DNA of 64,000 bases from assembly GCA_016721115.1 (NCBI GenBank), contig JADKIW010000001.1, positions 2,061,501-2,125,500 on the forward strand, given 5' to 3'. Positions 8,536 through 16,369 of this stretch are shown piece by piece. A program made the translations under genes and the position numbers. How positions within the stretch are numbered: the first letter of the stretch is position 1; each line of letters opens with the position of its first letter. The DNA is from Candidatus Defluviilinea proxima. GTDB taxonomy: Bacteria; Chloroflexota; Anaerolineae; Anaerolineales; Villigracilaceae. The notes under the pieces were generated by a model. It did not search any database. It was not told where the DNA came from and worked only from the letters and a program-made list of their open reading frames with translations.

Positions 8536-8579
8536 AAAATGTTCTAAAACATTTTACCATAATCGGAGACGAACTGTCA
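8536..8579 (-). promoter_or_regulatory. Promoter with candidate operator for the BNR gene
   Basis: On the minus strand, CTGACA (8574-8579) and TAAAAT (8550-8555) are spaced 18 bases and form a plausible sigma-70 promoter. Overlapping and following the -10 box is the palindrome AAAATGTT-N4-AACATTTT (8536-8555), a likely repressor site. In addition GGAGACGA before the start codon is complementary to TCGTCTCC at 8565-8572 (minus-strand reading), upstream in the promoter spacer. Confidence 0.5.
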
Positions 8580-8631
8580 GATTACGAGATGTGTCAGAAA
8601 GCTGAAACAAATCAATGGAAGCGTGAAGCGG

Positions 8632-9444
8632 CTATTTCACTTCAATCTCTTCATACTTGAAGTTGTCAAAGGCAACGGTCATCGAGTGGAAGCTCATTCC
8701 CATCCCTGCACTTGTAGGTGTGGCTGGTTGAGAATACAGAACGTACAGAAGGCCATTGTTGATCGTGAAATAGACATCCACAAGATTGGGCTGGGCAGAT
8801 GGCTTGACTTCCATCACGATGTTATTGGTAGCCACGCTTGGGTTCAAATATCCGCTGACGTTTCCGTTCAGGTCTGTTAGAAAGCCCTTCTTATAATCGT
8901 AATCACGAACTATATACACCTGCCACGTGGATGTGCCAAAGTAGATCACTCGATCAAGGTTATTGGAGCTGGCGCTGATCAATCCCGTGAGACCAAAGTA
9001 GCGATCGGTGGGGCCATCTACGTATGTGGCATCCACGCTCACGCGATAGTAAGTATGTTTGCCGCAGGCTTCACAGACGATCAGGCTGAATTGTTCGCCG
9101 AGGTTATCTACAGGCTCGAAGGGGCCGAAGACCAACCTGCCATCTTTGACAGTGCATTTATTGCAACTGTAATTGCCGAGCGCGTTGGCGTTGGAAAAGT
9201 CATCGCTGAATGAAAATGGCCCTGGGGTGGGGGTGATCGTTGGTGTGTCTGTGGGGATGGGGCTTGGCGTCAACGTTGGTGTTTCTGTCGGGGTGGCGGT
9301 TGGTGTCAGTGTTGGCGTAAAGGTGGGTGTCGCGGTAGGGGTATCTGTTGGGAAAAAGCCGCCGATCACGGGCGCAGATTTTAAGTCGCAACTGCTAAGT
9401 GTAAGTATGACCATGCATAGTATTAGGATATGAATGCGTTTCAT
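8632..9444 (-). CDS. Thr-Pro-stalk lipoprotein with LamG-like C-terminal domain
   Basis: 270-residue lipoprotein. The start at 9444 is chosen because an AGGAGG lies 6 bases before it and the protein then begins MKRIHILILCMVILTLSSC, a lipobox; a longer frame from 9549 adds non-signal residues. A TPTxTPT stalk (about residues 35-75) leads to a globular domain beginning SFSDDFSN, with CNKC and CEACG cysteine pairs and a late AFDNFKYEEIEV strand. The 'DDFS...FDNFKYEE' frame is typical of concanavalin-like (LamG/DUF1080-like) surface domains; this assignment is tentative. Confidence 0.8.
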   Translation of the reverse strand: MKRIHILILCMVILTLSSCDLKSAPVIGGFFPTDTPTATPTFTPTLTPTATPTETPTLTPSPIPTDTPTITPTPGPFSFSDDFSNANALGNYSCNKCTVKDGRLVFGPFEPVDNLGEQFSLIVCEACGKHTYYRVSVDATYVDGPTDRYFGLTGLISASSNNLDRVIYFGTSTWQVYIVRDYDYKKGFLTDLNGNVSGYLNPSVATNNIVMEVKPSAQPNLVDVYFTINNGLLYVLYSQPATPTSAGMGMSFHSMTVAFDNFKYEEIEVK

Positions 9445-9468
9445 TTTTCCTCCTGCTGAGATAGTGCT

Positions 9469-9497
9469 ATTATACTCAGCGTAATCACATCGTATAA
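9469..9497 (-). promoter_or_regulatory. Putative promoter of the lipoprotein gene
   Basis: Minus-strand TATAAT (9469-9474) lies 17 bases from TTATAC (9492-9497), a weak -35. The GCTGAG arms at 9454-9459 and 9475-9480 form an inverted repeat around the -10 box. The start codon is at 9444. Confidence 0.4.
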
Positions 9498-9605
9498 GTT
9501 TTTTAAAAGTGAGGCCGTAACCTGTTCCTTGTGTTCTGAACATATCCAAAGAGCTATTGTGGTAAATCCATCAAGTGGTTAAGATTTTGACCCTGCAAAG
9601 GAGGA

Positions 9606-10361
9606 ATGATGAGATTTTACTTATGGATTGGCGTGTTCGCTCTGATTTTGACATCCTGTAACTTACAAGCGATCCCCGCGACAACCACGCCTCTTCCCTC
9701 GCCGACACTTGATACGCCGACATTAAGTGTCGCTACCCCCACGCTTGTTCCGATCGAGACTCTGCTGGCAGTGGATACGCCTACGATCGCACCATCGCCA
9801 ACAGCCAATGTGACATTAGCATCTCCCAAAGACCAGCCGGTCAACTGTCGTTTTGGACCGGCTGTTTCGTATGCTGTGACCGGTGCGTTGATCGTTGGCC
9901 GTCAGGCGGAAGTGATCGGTAAAAGCATCGACGAGACGTGGTGGTATGTCAAAAATCCCAGTGACCCTTCCAGAAATTGCTGGCTTTCCACTGACTTCGT
10001 GACTATTGAAGGAAATATAGCTTCGCTTCCAGTGGTGAGTCCGCCCGAGATTGGGGTGAACGATATCAAGGTCCAGGTTGACCCGGTGTTGATGAATGTG
10101 GGGTGTGATGCATTCCCGCAAACGGTCAGCGTGACGGCACAGATCACATCCAATGGTCCAACACTGGTCACATGGAGGTGGGAGACGAGTGCTGGGGATG
10201 TTTCAGATGAGAAAGTCTTGTTATTCGAATCAGAAGGGAAGAAAGAAGTCAGAGAGATCATGAACGTGTGGAGTGCGAACGACTATTGGGTCAATCTCCA
10301 TGTGCTTGTTCCTAACGATAGGAGTGGTGGTGCATTATTCAAAGTGACGTGTGTGCCATAG
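9606..10361 (+). CDS. Lipoprotein with SH3b domain
   Basis: 251-residue lipoprotein; signal MMRFYLWIGVFALILTSC with lipobox LTSC. Two ATGs are adjacent (9606, 9609) after AAAGGAGGA; the second has the better spacing. After a Thr/Pro/Ala linker, residues about 75-137 form a bacterial SH3 (SH3b) domain: PVNCRFGPAVSYAVTGAL, RQAEVIGKS, WWYVKNP, NCWLSTDFV. SH3b domains bind peptidoglycan or proteins at the surface. The C-terminal part (about 145-251) is beta-rich with two Cys and is not recognised. It is divergent from the minus-strand lipoprotein. Confidence 0.85.
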   Translation: MMRFYLWIGVFALILTSCNLQAIPATTTPLPSPTLDTPTLSVATPTLVPIETLLAVDTPTIAPSPTANVTLASPKDQPVNCRFGPAVSYAVTGALIVGRQAEVIGKSIDETWWYVKNPSDPSRNCWLSTDFVTIEGNIASLPVVSPPEIGVNDIKVQVDPVLMNVGCDAFPQTVSVTAQITSNGPTLVTWRWETSAGDVSDEKVLLFESEGKKEVREIMNVWSANDYWVNLHVLVPNDRSGGALFKVTCVP

Positions 10362-10453
10362 TGGTGAAAATAGTTTGCTTTGAGCATTAGTATACGTGTT
10401 TGCAAGTTTTCCTTTATAGGACATGATATATAATCACTGTCAAGGAGACCTTT

Positions 10454-11371
10454 ATGAGGTATATGTTTGTTTGTATCGCGTTGCTCCTTGCGGCTTGTGT
10501 ACATCAGAATGGTCAGCCTGTTACTCAGGTAGGTGATAAGCTGACTGAGATCAAGGCAAGAGGCACATTAATTATTGCAACTGATCCAGACTATGCTCCA
10601 CAGTCACAGTTGTTGAAAGATATGTCTCCCGCTCTGGGGACGAAATGTGAACCGACACAATATACGGCGAACCAATTTATAGGTTTTGATGTAGCGGTAG
10701 CCGTTGCTGTAGCCAATCAACTTGGTGTTGAGCCATGCTTTGTGACTCCGCCGTGGAGTCAGTTGGTTGCAGGGAATTGGGGCGATAATTGGGATATCCA
10801 TGCCGGTTCGATGGCGATCACATTAGATCGTATGAACTCCTTGTATTTTTCACAGCCATATTATGCTCCACCTATAGTAGCCCTTGTACATAAAGAGAAT
10901 ACAACCTATCAAAAACCAGAAGATCTTTCTGGCAAGCGTATTGGCGTATGTGTGGGTTGCACATTCGAAGAGTATTTGAAGGGAACATTAAAGTTACCAG
11001 GAGACGGAGTCAAATATCGTATTCGAGATGCGCAGATTATTGGGTATGAAAATGAAGACCCTGCCATCAGAGATTTGCTTCTTGGCGATGGCGCCAAGTT
11101 AGATGCCGTGCTTACACTCCTTCCGATAGCAAATCAGGCCATTGCTTCGGGACAATCGGTCAAGATACTGGGTGAGCCATTGTTTTTTGCTTATGCATCC
11201 ATCACAGTTGACCGTTCCAGCCAAAGGGACTTAACGAGTTTGATGAAAGAGATCGATTTGGCAATCAAGGATCTTCATCAAAGCGGGATACTGAAACAGA
11301 TGTCTGAAAACTACCATAAACAGGATCTAACCCAGGAAGCCGCCCGTTTCGACCTTTCATCCATCAATTGA
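10454..11371 (+). CDS. Solute-binding family 3 lipoprotein coupled to a histidine kinase
   Basis: 305-residue periplasmic-binding-protein-fold lipoprotein (family 3, amino-acid type). Signal MRYMFVCIALLLAAC; the mature part has the typical early TLIIATDPDYAPQS, then FIGFDVAVAVAVANQLG, DIHAGSMAITLDRMNSLYFSQPYY, GKRIGVCVGCTFEEYL and the final helix SGILKQMSENYHK. Its stop codon overlaps the TTG start of the 1600-residue kinase by 4 bases, and no ABC permease or ATPase is near, so it probably presents a ligand to the kinase rather than feeding a transporter. A TATAAT at 10429-10434 and an AAGGAG before the ATG mark expression signals. The ligand is not predictable. Confidence 0.9.
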   Translation: MRYMFVCIALLLAACVHQNGQPVTQVGDKLTEIKARGTLIIATDPDYAPQSQLLKDMSPALGTKCEPTQYTANQFIGFDVAVAVAVANQLGVEPCFVTPPWSQLVAGNWGDNWDIHAGSMAITLDRMNSLYFSQPYYAPPIVALVHKENTTYQKPEDLSGKRIGVCVGCTFEEYLKGTLKLPGDGVKYRIRDAQIIGYENEDPAIRDLLLGDGAKLDAVLTLLPIANQAIASGQSVKILGEPLFFAYASITVDRSSQRDLTSLMKEIDLAIKDLHQSGILKQMSENYHKQDLTQEAARFDLSSIN

Positions 11372-14300
11372 TTTCTGTGAAAACATTTAATCCTTTTGAA
11401 GGCTTTCGAATAACCAAAATACAAACTCGTTTGGTTTGGTATTACATTGTCTTCGCAGTTTTTACTGTGGCACTGGTCACCTATCTGACCTATACTCAGG
11501 CGGCCCGGTCGCTTCGCCTTACTTTGGAAGATAAACTAAGTACGATCGCTACCTTGAAAGAAGGCACCCTCAACCAATGGGTGGACGATCAACAGGGAAC
11601 AGCGATCTTTCTAGCAAGCCTTCCGGAGTTACGCAGACTTGCCGGTATCATGTTAGATCCTGATGTCCCCCCGCAAAATCAGATGTCGGCCCGTGACGAA
11701 TTGACGGCGCTTGTTACATTGATCGCCCAGCGAGCATCGGACTATAAGGATATCCAGATACTTGACATGAAGGGGAGCATCGTCGTCTCAGTTTCTCCTG
11801 GATATCTTGGAGCATCACAAGCAGATCAACTCTTTTTTATAGAGGGCCAAAAAAAGAATTTTGTTCAGAGCTTTTATGAATCTGAACTGTTCGGAAATAC
11901 AACTCTTACTGTTTCTACACCACTGTTTAATGCAGATAATAAAAGGGTCGGTGTCTTAGCTTTGCATTTCAACATGAAGCGGATCGACGCAATCATTCGC
12001 GAGGGCCAAGAACTGGATGGAGATATTCAAAGTTATCTTATTGGCCCGAACGGTCAGATCATTACAGATGATCCCATTATTCTTTCAGGTACACCAATCT
12101 TTAAATCGTTCGCAATCGACGCCGCATTGGCTGGGAATAATGGTGTTGCTGAGTATGTTAACCATAACAGCGTGCCGGTTATCGGCAGATATCAATGGAT
12201 TGGAAAAAGAAATGCAGCTTTTATTATTGAGATCAATGAACGAACTGCGCTTTGGCCTGCGCGTCGCCTCGCAGTGAATGTTGCATTGATCGGACTTCTC
12301 TTTTCGATTGGCCTTGTGATCGTTGTAGTCTTCATGGCCCGCCGCATAACCGCTCCTTTGCGGGCCCTTACCCGAACTGTGACCAACATCTCAGAAGGAA
12401 ATTTGGACGCTTCAGCTCCGGTTCTTTCTAACGATGAAGTTGGTACGCTTGCCCGGGCCTTTAACTCCATGACGGAAAAGCTTCGCCAAACCATGTCTGG
12501 GCTGGAATCGGAATTACGTGAACGAAAACAAGCTGAAAGTGCCATGCGCGATAGTGAGGAGAAATTTCGCACCGTTTTTGAATCCAGTCCCATCGCCATT
12601 TGTGTCACTGCTATGGAGGATGGGCGCATATTGGATGCCAATTATGCCTTTTGGGATTTGACAGGCCTTACGTCAGAAAAAGCTATTGGCAAGAAAGCTG
12701 AAGAACTAAGACTCTGGGACGCCCGCGAAAAACGAGACCAGTTTATAGAGAACTTAAAGCAAAAAGGCTCACTTTATAACTCTGATGACACGATGTTCGA
12801 TCAGGATGGCAACAAGAAGCACACCATCAGTTTTTTCCGTTCTGTAAAACTTGGTGGTGAAGAACGCGTCATCTCCATGTTCTATGACATGAGCACCCAA
12901 AAGCAGACCATGCAGGCACTGCAACAAAGTGAGGCACGGGTCCGTGCCCTGCTTGAAGCCGTGCCAGATATGATCGTCGAATTGTCGCTGGATGGGTTGG
13001 TGACTAGCATGATCCCTCCCAAAGGTATGGAGCAAGCCATGCCAGCAGGAGATTTTGTAGGGAAGCAGGTATATGAAATTTTTACAGAGTCTGTAGCTTC
13101 GCAAACTCTGTTTGCAGTGGAACGGGCCATACAGACCAATCAGATGAATGTTTTTGAGTTTGAAGTGACCATGGGCGCTACGAAACGGATAATGGAAGCA
13201 CGTGTGGTGGCGAATACATCAGACACTGCCCTTATGATGGTCCGCGATATTACCCAACGCAAGTGGATCGAAACAGAACGTGAAGAACTTATCAGCCAAT
13301 TGGAAGCCAAGAACAGGGAATCGGAAACTCTGCGTGAAAGTTTGACCAGTATTGTTACCACTTTCGACCTGAACATCGTCATGGAACGCGTCCTTGACCA
13401 GATCAAACTTGTGATCCCCTACGATACAGCTTCCGTTTGGCGTTTAGATGGTGAATTGCAAATAGCGATCACGACTCGTAATCTCCCGCCTGAGATCCCC
13501 ATTGATACTCTTAAGTTCAGAATCGATCTGGATAACTCGTCACGACCGCTCGTCTATGAAGAAAAAGCTTTTGTATTGAATAACAATGTTCAGGATGAGT
13601 TGCCTGATTTCAAAGGGGTGCATTCCTACATCAATTCCTGGCTGGCGGTTCCTTTAAAGACCAGAGGTAGAGTAATTGGTCTGATTGCTCTGGATGGGAG
13701 ACGAAAAGATCAATTCACTCAACATCATGCAGAGTTGGCGATAACATTTGCAGACCAAATGGCGGTCGCGTTGGAGAATGCGAATCTGTTTAACAGTCTT
13801 CAATCTGAGTTGGAACAACGACTTAAGTTGATCGATGAATTGAAAGCCATCAATGCTGAAGCCGAGACCATGCGTGAAAGTTTGGCGACCATTGTTGGCA
13901 CTTTTGAATTTTCTGAGATCGTCGAAGAAATGCTTGATCAGATTCATCGTGTGATTCCTTACGACAGCGCTTCGGTCTGGCGCGTGGATGGCAAAATTCA
14001 AAGGTTTATGGCTGGGCGGAATCTTTCCGCAGACTTATTGAAAACTGTTTTGGAGTTTCCCATAGACGAACGGAATCAATCCACGCCTTTGATTACCGGT
14101 GAAAAGCCTTATATCATCAGTCAAGATGCGCAAAATGAACTGACTCAGTTGCGGGAGGAACGGTTTAACTATATAAACTCCTGGTTGGGGTTACCTCTCA
14201 AAGCACGAGGAAGGGTCATTGGTGTAATTGCTTTGGATGGCAGGCAAAAGTATCAATTCAACGAACACCATGTTGAGTTGGCAGTGGCTTTCGCTAATCA

Positions 14301-16170
14301 AGTTGCCATTGCGTTGGAAAATGCAGACCTGTTCTCCAATCTACAGACCGAATTGGCAGAACGCAAAGATTTGATAGAGCAACTCGAACGGAAGAACGCT
14401 GAGGCCGAGACTCTGCGTGAAAGCACTTCCATCGTTGTCGCTACATTGGATATTCCCCAAACTGTCCAACGCATTCTGGAGCAGATCAAACGTGTGGTGC
14501 AATATGACAGTGCCTCAGTTTGGTTGTATGAGGGCGATGATGCGGTTATGTTAGGGTCCAATGGTTTGCCGCCGGGTGTAGGGCTGGTTGGGAGATTCCC
14601 CATCAGTGAAAAAGAACCCGATTATGCATTCTTCGATGATCGGACAAAATACATCTTGCTCCATGATGTACAGGATCAATATTCCGTATTTCGTATCCCG
14701 CCTCAAAATTATATTCATGGTTGGTTGGCAGTTCCACTGCGCGCGCGTGGGAAGTTGCGTGGGTTTATATCCATGGATAGCCGCCAGCCTGGAAAATTTA
14801 CTGAACATGATGCAGAGATCGCCTTTACATTTGCTGAGCAGGTTTCCATTGCTATAGAAAATGCGCGTTTATTTTCCAACCTTCAAACTGAACTGGATGA
14901 ACGCCAGAAATTGATTGTTGAGCTGGAACTAAGAAACATAGAGTCTGAAACATTACGTGAAAGTACAGCTATTGTTGCCGCTTCATCCCTTGATATTAAA
15001 GAGACTGTTCAGCTTGTTCTTGAGCAACTTAGGCGTGTTGTTCAATATGATGCCGCCTCGGTTTGGCTGTATCACGGTGAAAAAGCAGTTATTGTAGGCT
15101 CGTATGGTTTACCTCATAATGTAAACCCGTCGGGTGAATATGTACGCAGTACAGATGCACCGGATCACCTCTTCTGGCAGAATGAGGAAAACCCTCCATC
15201 CTATAAGATCTTTGAAGATGTGGGAGAACACTACCCCATCTTCCGTGCCTATCCGCTCGACTATGTCCATGGTTGGTTGGGAGTTTCTTTGCGAGCACGC
15301 GACAAGCTACTCGGATACATTGCTCTCGACAGTCGTACTCGCGGAAAATTTACTGAACATGATGGTGAGATGGCTGTTTCATTGGCCAAACAAGTTTCGA
15401 TTGCCTTGGAAACAGCGCGCCTCTTTTCGGACCTTCAAACTGAGTTGGCCACCCGCAAAGAGCTTATCACCGAATTGGAAACCAAAAACGCAGAGCTCGA
15501 ACGTTTTACTTATACTGTTTCACATGATCTAAAATCACCTCTGTTTACCATCCGTGGATTCCTTGGCTATCTTGAAAGCGATGCTTTGAGCGGTAATCAT
15601 GAGCGGCTTAAGAACGATGTGAAACGCATCGTGGATGCCACTGATAAAATGCAAAACCTGCTGAATGACCTGCTTGAATTGTCACGTGTTGGTCGCGTGG
15701 GGAACGAACTGGAAGTTATTCGGTTTGGAGACCTCGTGCATGAAGCAATTGAAATTGTGCATGGGCGCATTGCCGAACGTGGTATTGATGTTCACATTGC
15801 AGATAACCTTCCGATGGTTTATGGGGATAAAGTACGTTTAATTGAGGTAGTGCAAAACCTGGTGGATAATGCCGCTAAATTTATGGGCGATCAACCTGAA
15901 CCGCATATTGAGATTGGGCAGATGGGGGAGGAGAACGGTAACCCTGTTTTTTATATTCGTGATAATGGTATTGGTATAGCACCGGAGCATCATGAACGTG
16001 TATTCGGTCTTTTCAACAAATTGGACGTAAAAGCCGATGGTACAGGGATCGGGCTTGCCCTTGTGAGACGGATCATTGAAGTTCACGGTGGCAGGATTTG
16101 GGTTGAAAGCGAAATAGGAAAGGGGGCTGTATTCTGTTTTACGTTACCCACTCCGCCTCATCAAACGTAG
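11368..16170 (+). CDS. Hybrid-length sensor histidine kinase: Cache-HAMP-PAS-PAS-4xGAF-HisKA-HATPase
   Basis: 1600-residue membrane sensor kinase. TM1 about 21-42, extracytoplasmic Cache-type domain to about 300, TM2 about 301-324, HAMP about 325-378, PAS about 395-515 and 521-635, four GAF repeats beginning near 655, 835, 1016 and 1196, then HisKA with phospho-acceptor H1386 in TVSHDLKSPL and an ATPase with N-box NLVDNAAKF, G1 DNGIGIA and G2 GTGIGLALV. All kinase motifs are intact; no receiver domain is fused. TTG start at 11368 shares TTGA with the upstream stop; GTG at 11377 is an alternative. It should transduce an outside ligand, perhaps through the coupled binding protein, plus inside signals read by PAS/GAF. 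Confidence 0.93.
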   Translation: MISVKTFNPFEGFRITKIQTRLVWYYIVFAVFTVALVTYLTYTQAARSLRLTLEDKLSTIATLKEGTLNQWVDDQQGTAIFLASLPELRRLAGIMLDPDVPPQNQMSARDELTALVTLIAQRASDYKDIQILDMKGSIVVSVSPGYLGASQADQLFFIEGQKKNFVQSFYESELFGNTTLTVSTPLFNADNKRVGVLALHFNMKRIDAIIREGQELDGDIQSYLIGPNGQIITDDPIILSGTPIFKSFAIDAALAGNNGVAEYVNHNSVPVIGRYQWIGKRNAAFIIEINERTALWPARRLAVNVALIGLLFSIGLVIVVVFMARRITAPLRALTRTVTNISEGNLDASAPVLSNDEVGTLARAFNSMTEKLRQTMSGLESELRERKQAESAMRDSEEKFRTVFESSPIAICVTAMEDGRILDANYAFWDLTGLTSEKAIGKKAEELRLWDAREKRDQFIENLKQKGSLYNSDDTMFDQDGNKKHTISFFRSVKLGGEERVISMFYDMSTQKQTMQALQQSEARVRALLEAVPDMIVELSLDGLVTSMIPPKGMEQAMPAGDFVGKQVYEIFTESVASQTLFAVERAIQTNQMNVFEFEVTMGATKRIMEARVVANTSDTALMMVRDITQRKWIETEREELISQLEAKNRESETLRESLTSIVTTFDLNIVMERVLDQIKLVIPYDTASVWRLDGELQIAITTRNLPPEIPIDTLKFRIDLDNSSRPLVYEEKAFVLNNNVQDELPDFKGVHSYINSWLAVPLKTRGRVIGLIALDGRRKDQFTQHHAELAITFADQMAVALENANLFNSLQSELEQRLKLIDELKAINAEAETMRESLATIVGTFEFSEIVEEMLDQIHRVIPYDSASVWRVDGKIQRFMAGRNLSADLLKTVLEFPIDERNQSTPLITGEKPYIISQDAQNELTQLREERFNYINSWLGLPLKARGRVIGVIALDGRQKYQFNEHHVELAVAFANQVAIALENADLFSNLQTELAERKDLIEQLERKNAEAETLRESTSIVVATLDIPQTVQRILEQIKRVVQYDSASVWLYEGDDAVMLGSNGLPPGVGLVGRFPISEKEPDYAFFDDRTKYILLHDVQDQYSVFRIPPQNYIHGWLAVPLRARGKLRGFISMDSRQPGKFTEHDAEIAFTFAEQVSIAIENARLFSNLQTELDERQKLIVELELRNIESETLRESTAIVAASSLDIKETVQLVLEQLRRVVQYDAASVWLYHGEKAVIVGSYGLPHNVNPSGEYVRSTDAPDHLFWQNEENPPSYKIFEDVGEHYPIFRAYPLDYVHGWLGVSLRARDKLLGYIALDSRTRGKFTEHDGEMAVSLAKQVSIALETARLFSDLQTELATRKELITELETKNAELERFTYTVSHDLKSPLFTIRGFLGYLESDALSGNHERLKNDVKRIVDATDKMQNLLNDLLELSRVGRVGNELEVIRFGDLVHEAIEIVHGRIAERGIDVHIADNLPMVYGDKVRLIEVVQNLVDNAAKFMGDQPEPHIEIGQMGEENGNPVFYIRDNGIGIAPEHHERVFGLFNKLDVKADGTGIGLALVRRIIEVHGGRIWVESEIGKGAVFCFTLPTPPHQT

Positions 16171-16369
16171 TTAGTGCTAGTCAGTAAGGAAACATAATTA
16201 ACTGTTCACCATGCATGTGGATTATGTGGGCAGGATATTCGCTTGAAGTTTTGAAAAAAGCTATCGGATGCCGAAAGGCAGGTTTGGGTCCAGAAAGAAG
16301 CGAGATGCCTCTCAAATTTTATAGTTGTTGTTCGAGTGCATCCTCTTAATTGTTTTAAGTGATGTGGAA
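16171..16369 (+). other. Spacer between kinase genes, possible structured leader
   Basis: About 200 bases with no credible ORF or recognised RNA family. A small stem GCC-GAAA-GGC (around 16270) and the run CAGGTTTGGGTCCAGAAAG suggest some structure. The next gene may start at several codons (TTG 16325, GTG 16364, ATG 16370, ATG 16382), so the 3' part may be coding. Confidence 0.3.

Noticed and set aside
9173..9433. Plus-strand Val/Gly repeat ORF
   Set aside because: Complement of the TPT stalk of the lipoprotein at 8632-9444.
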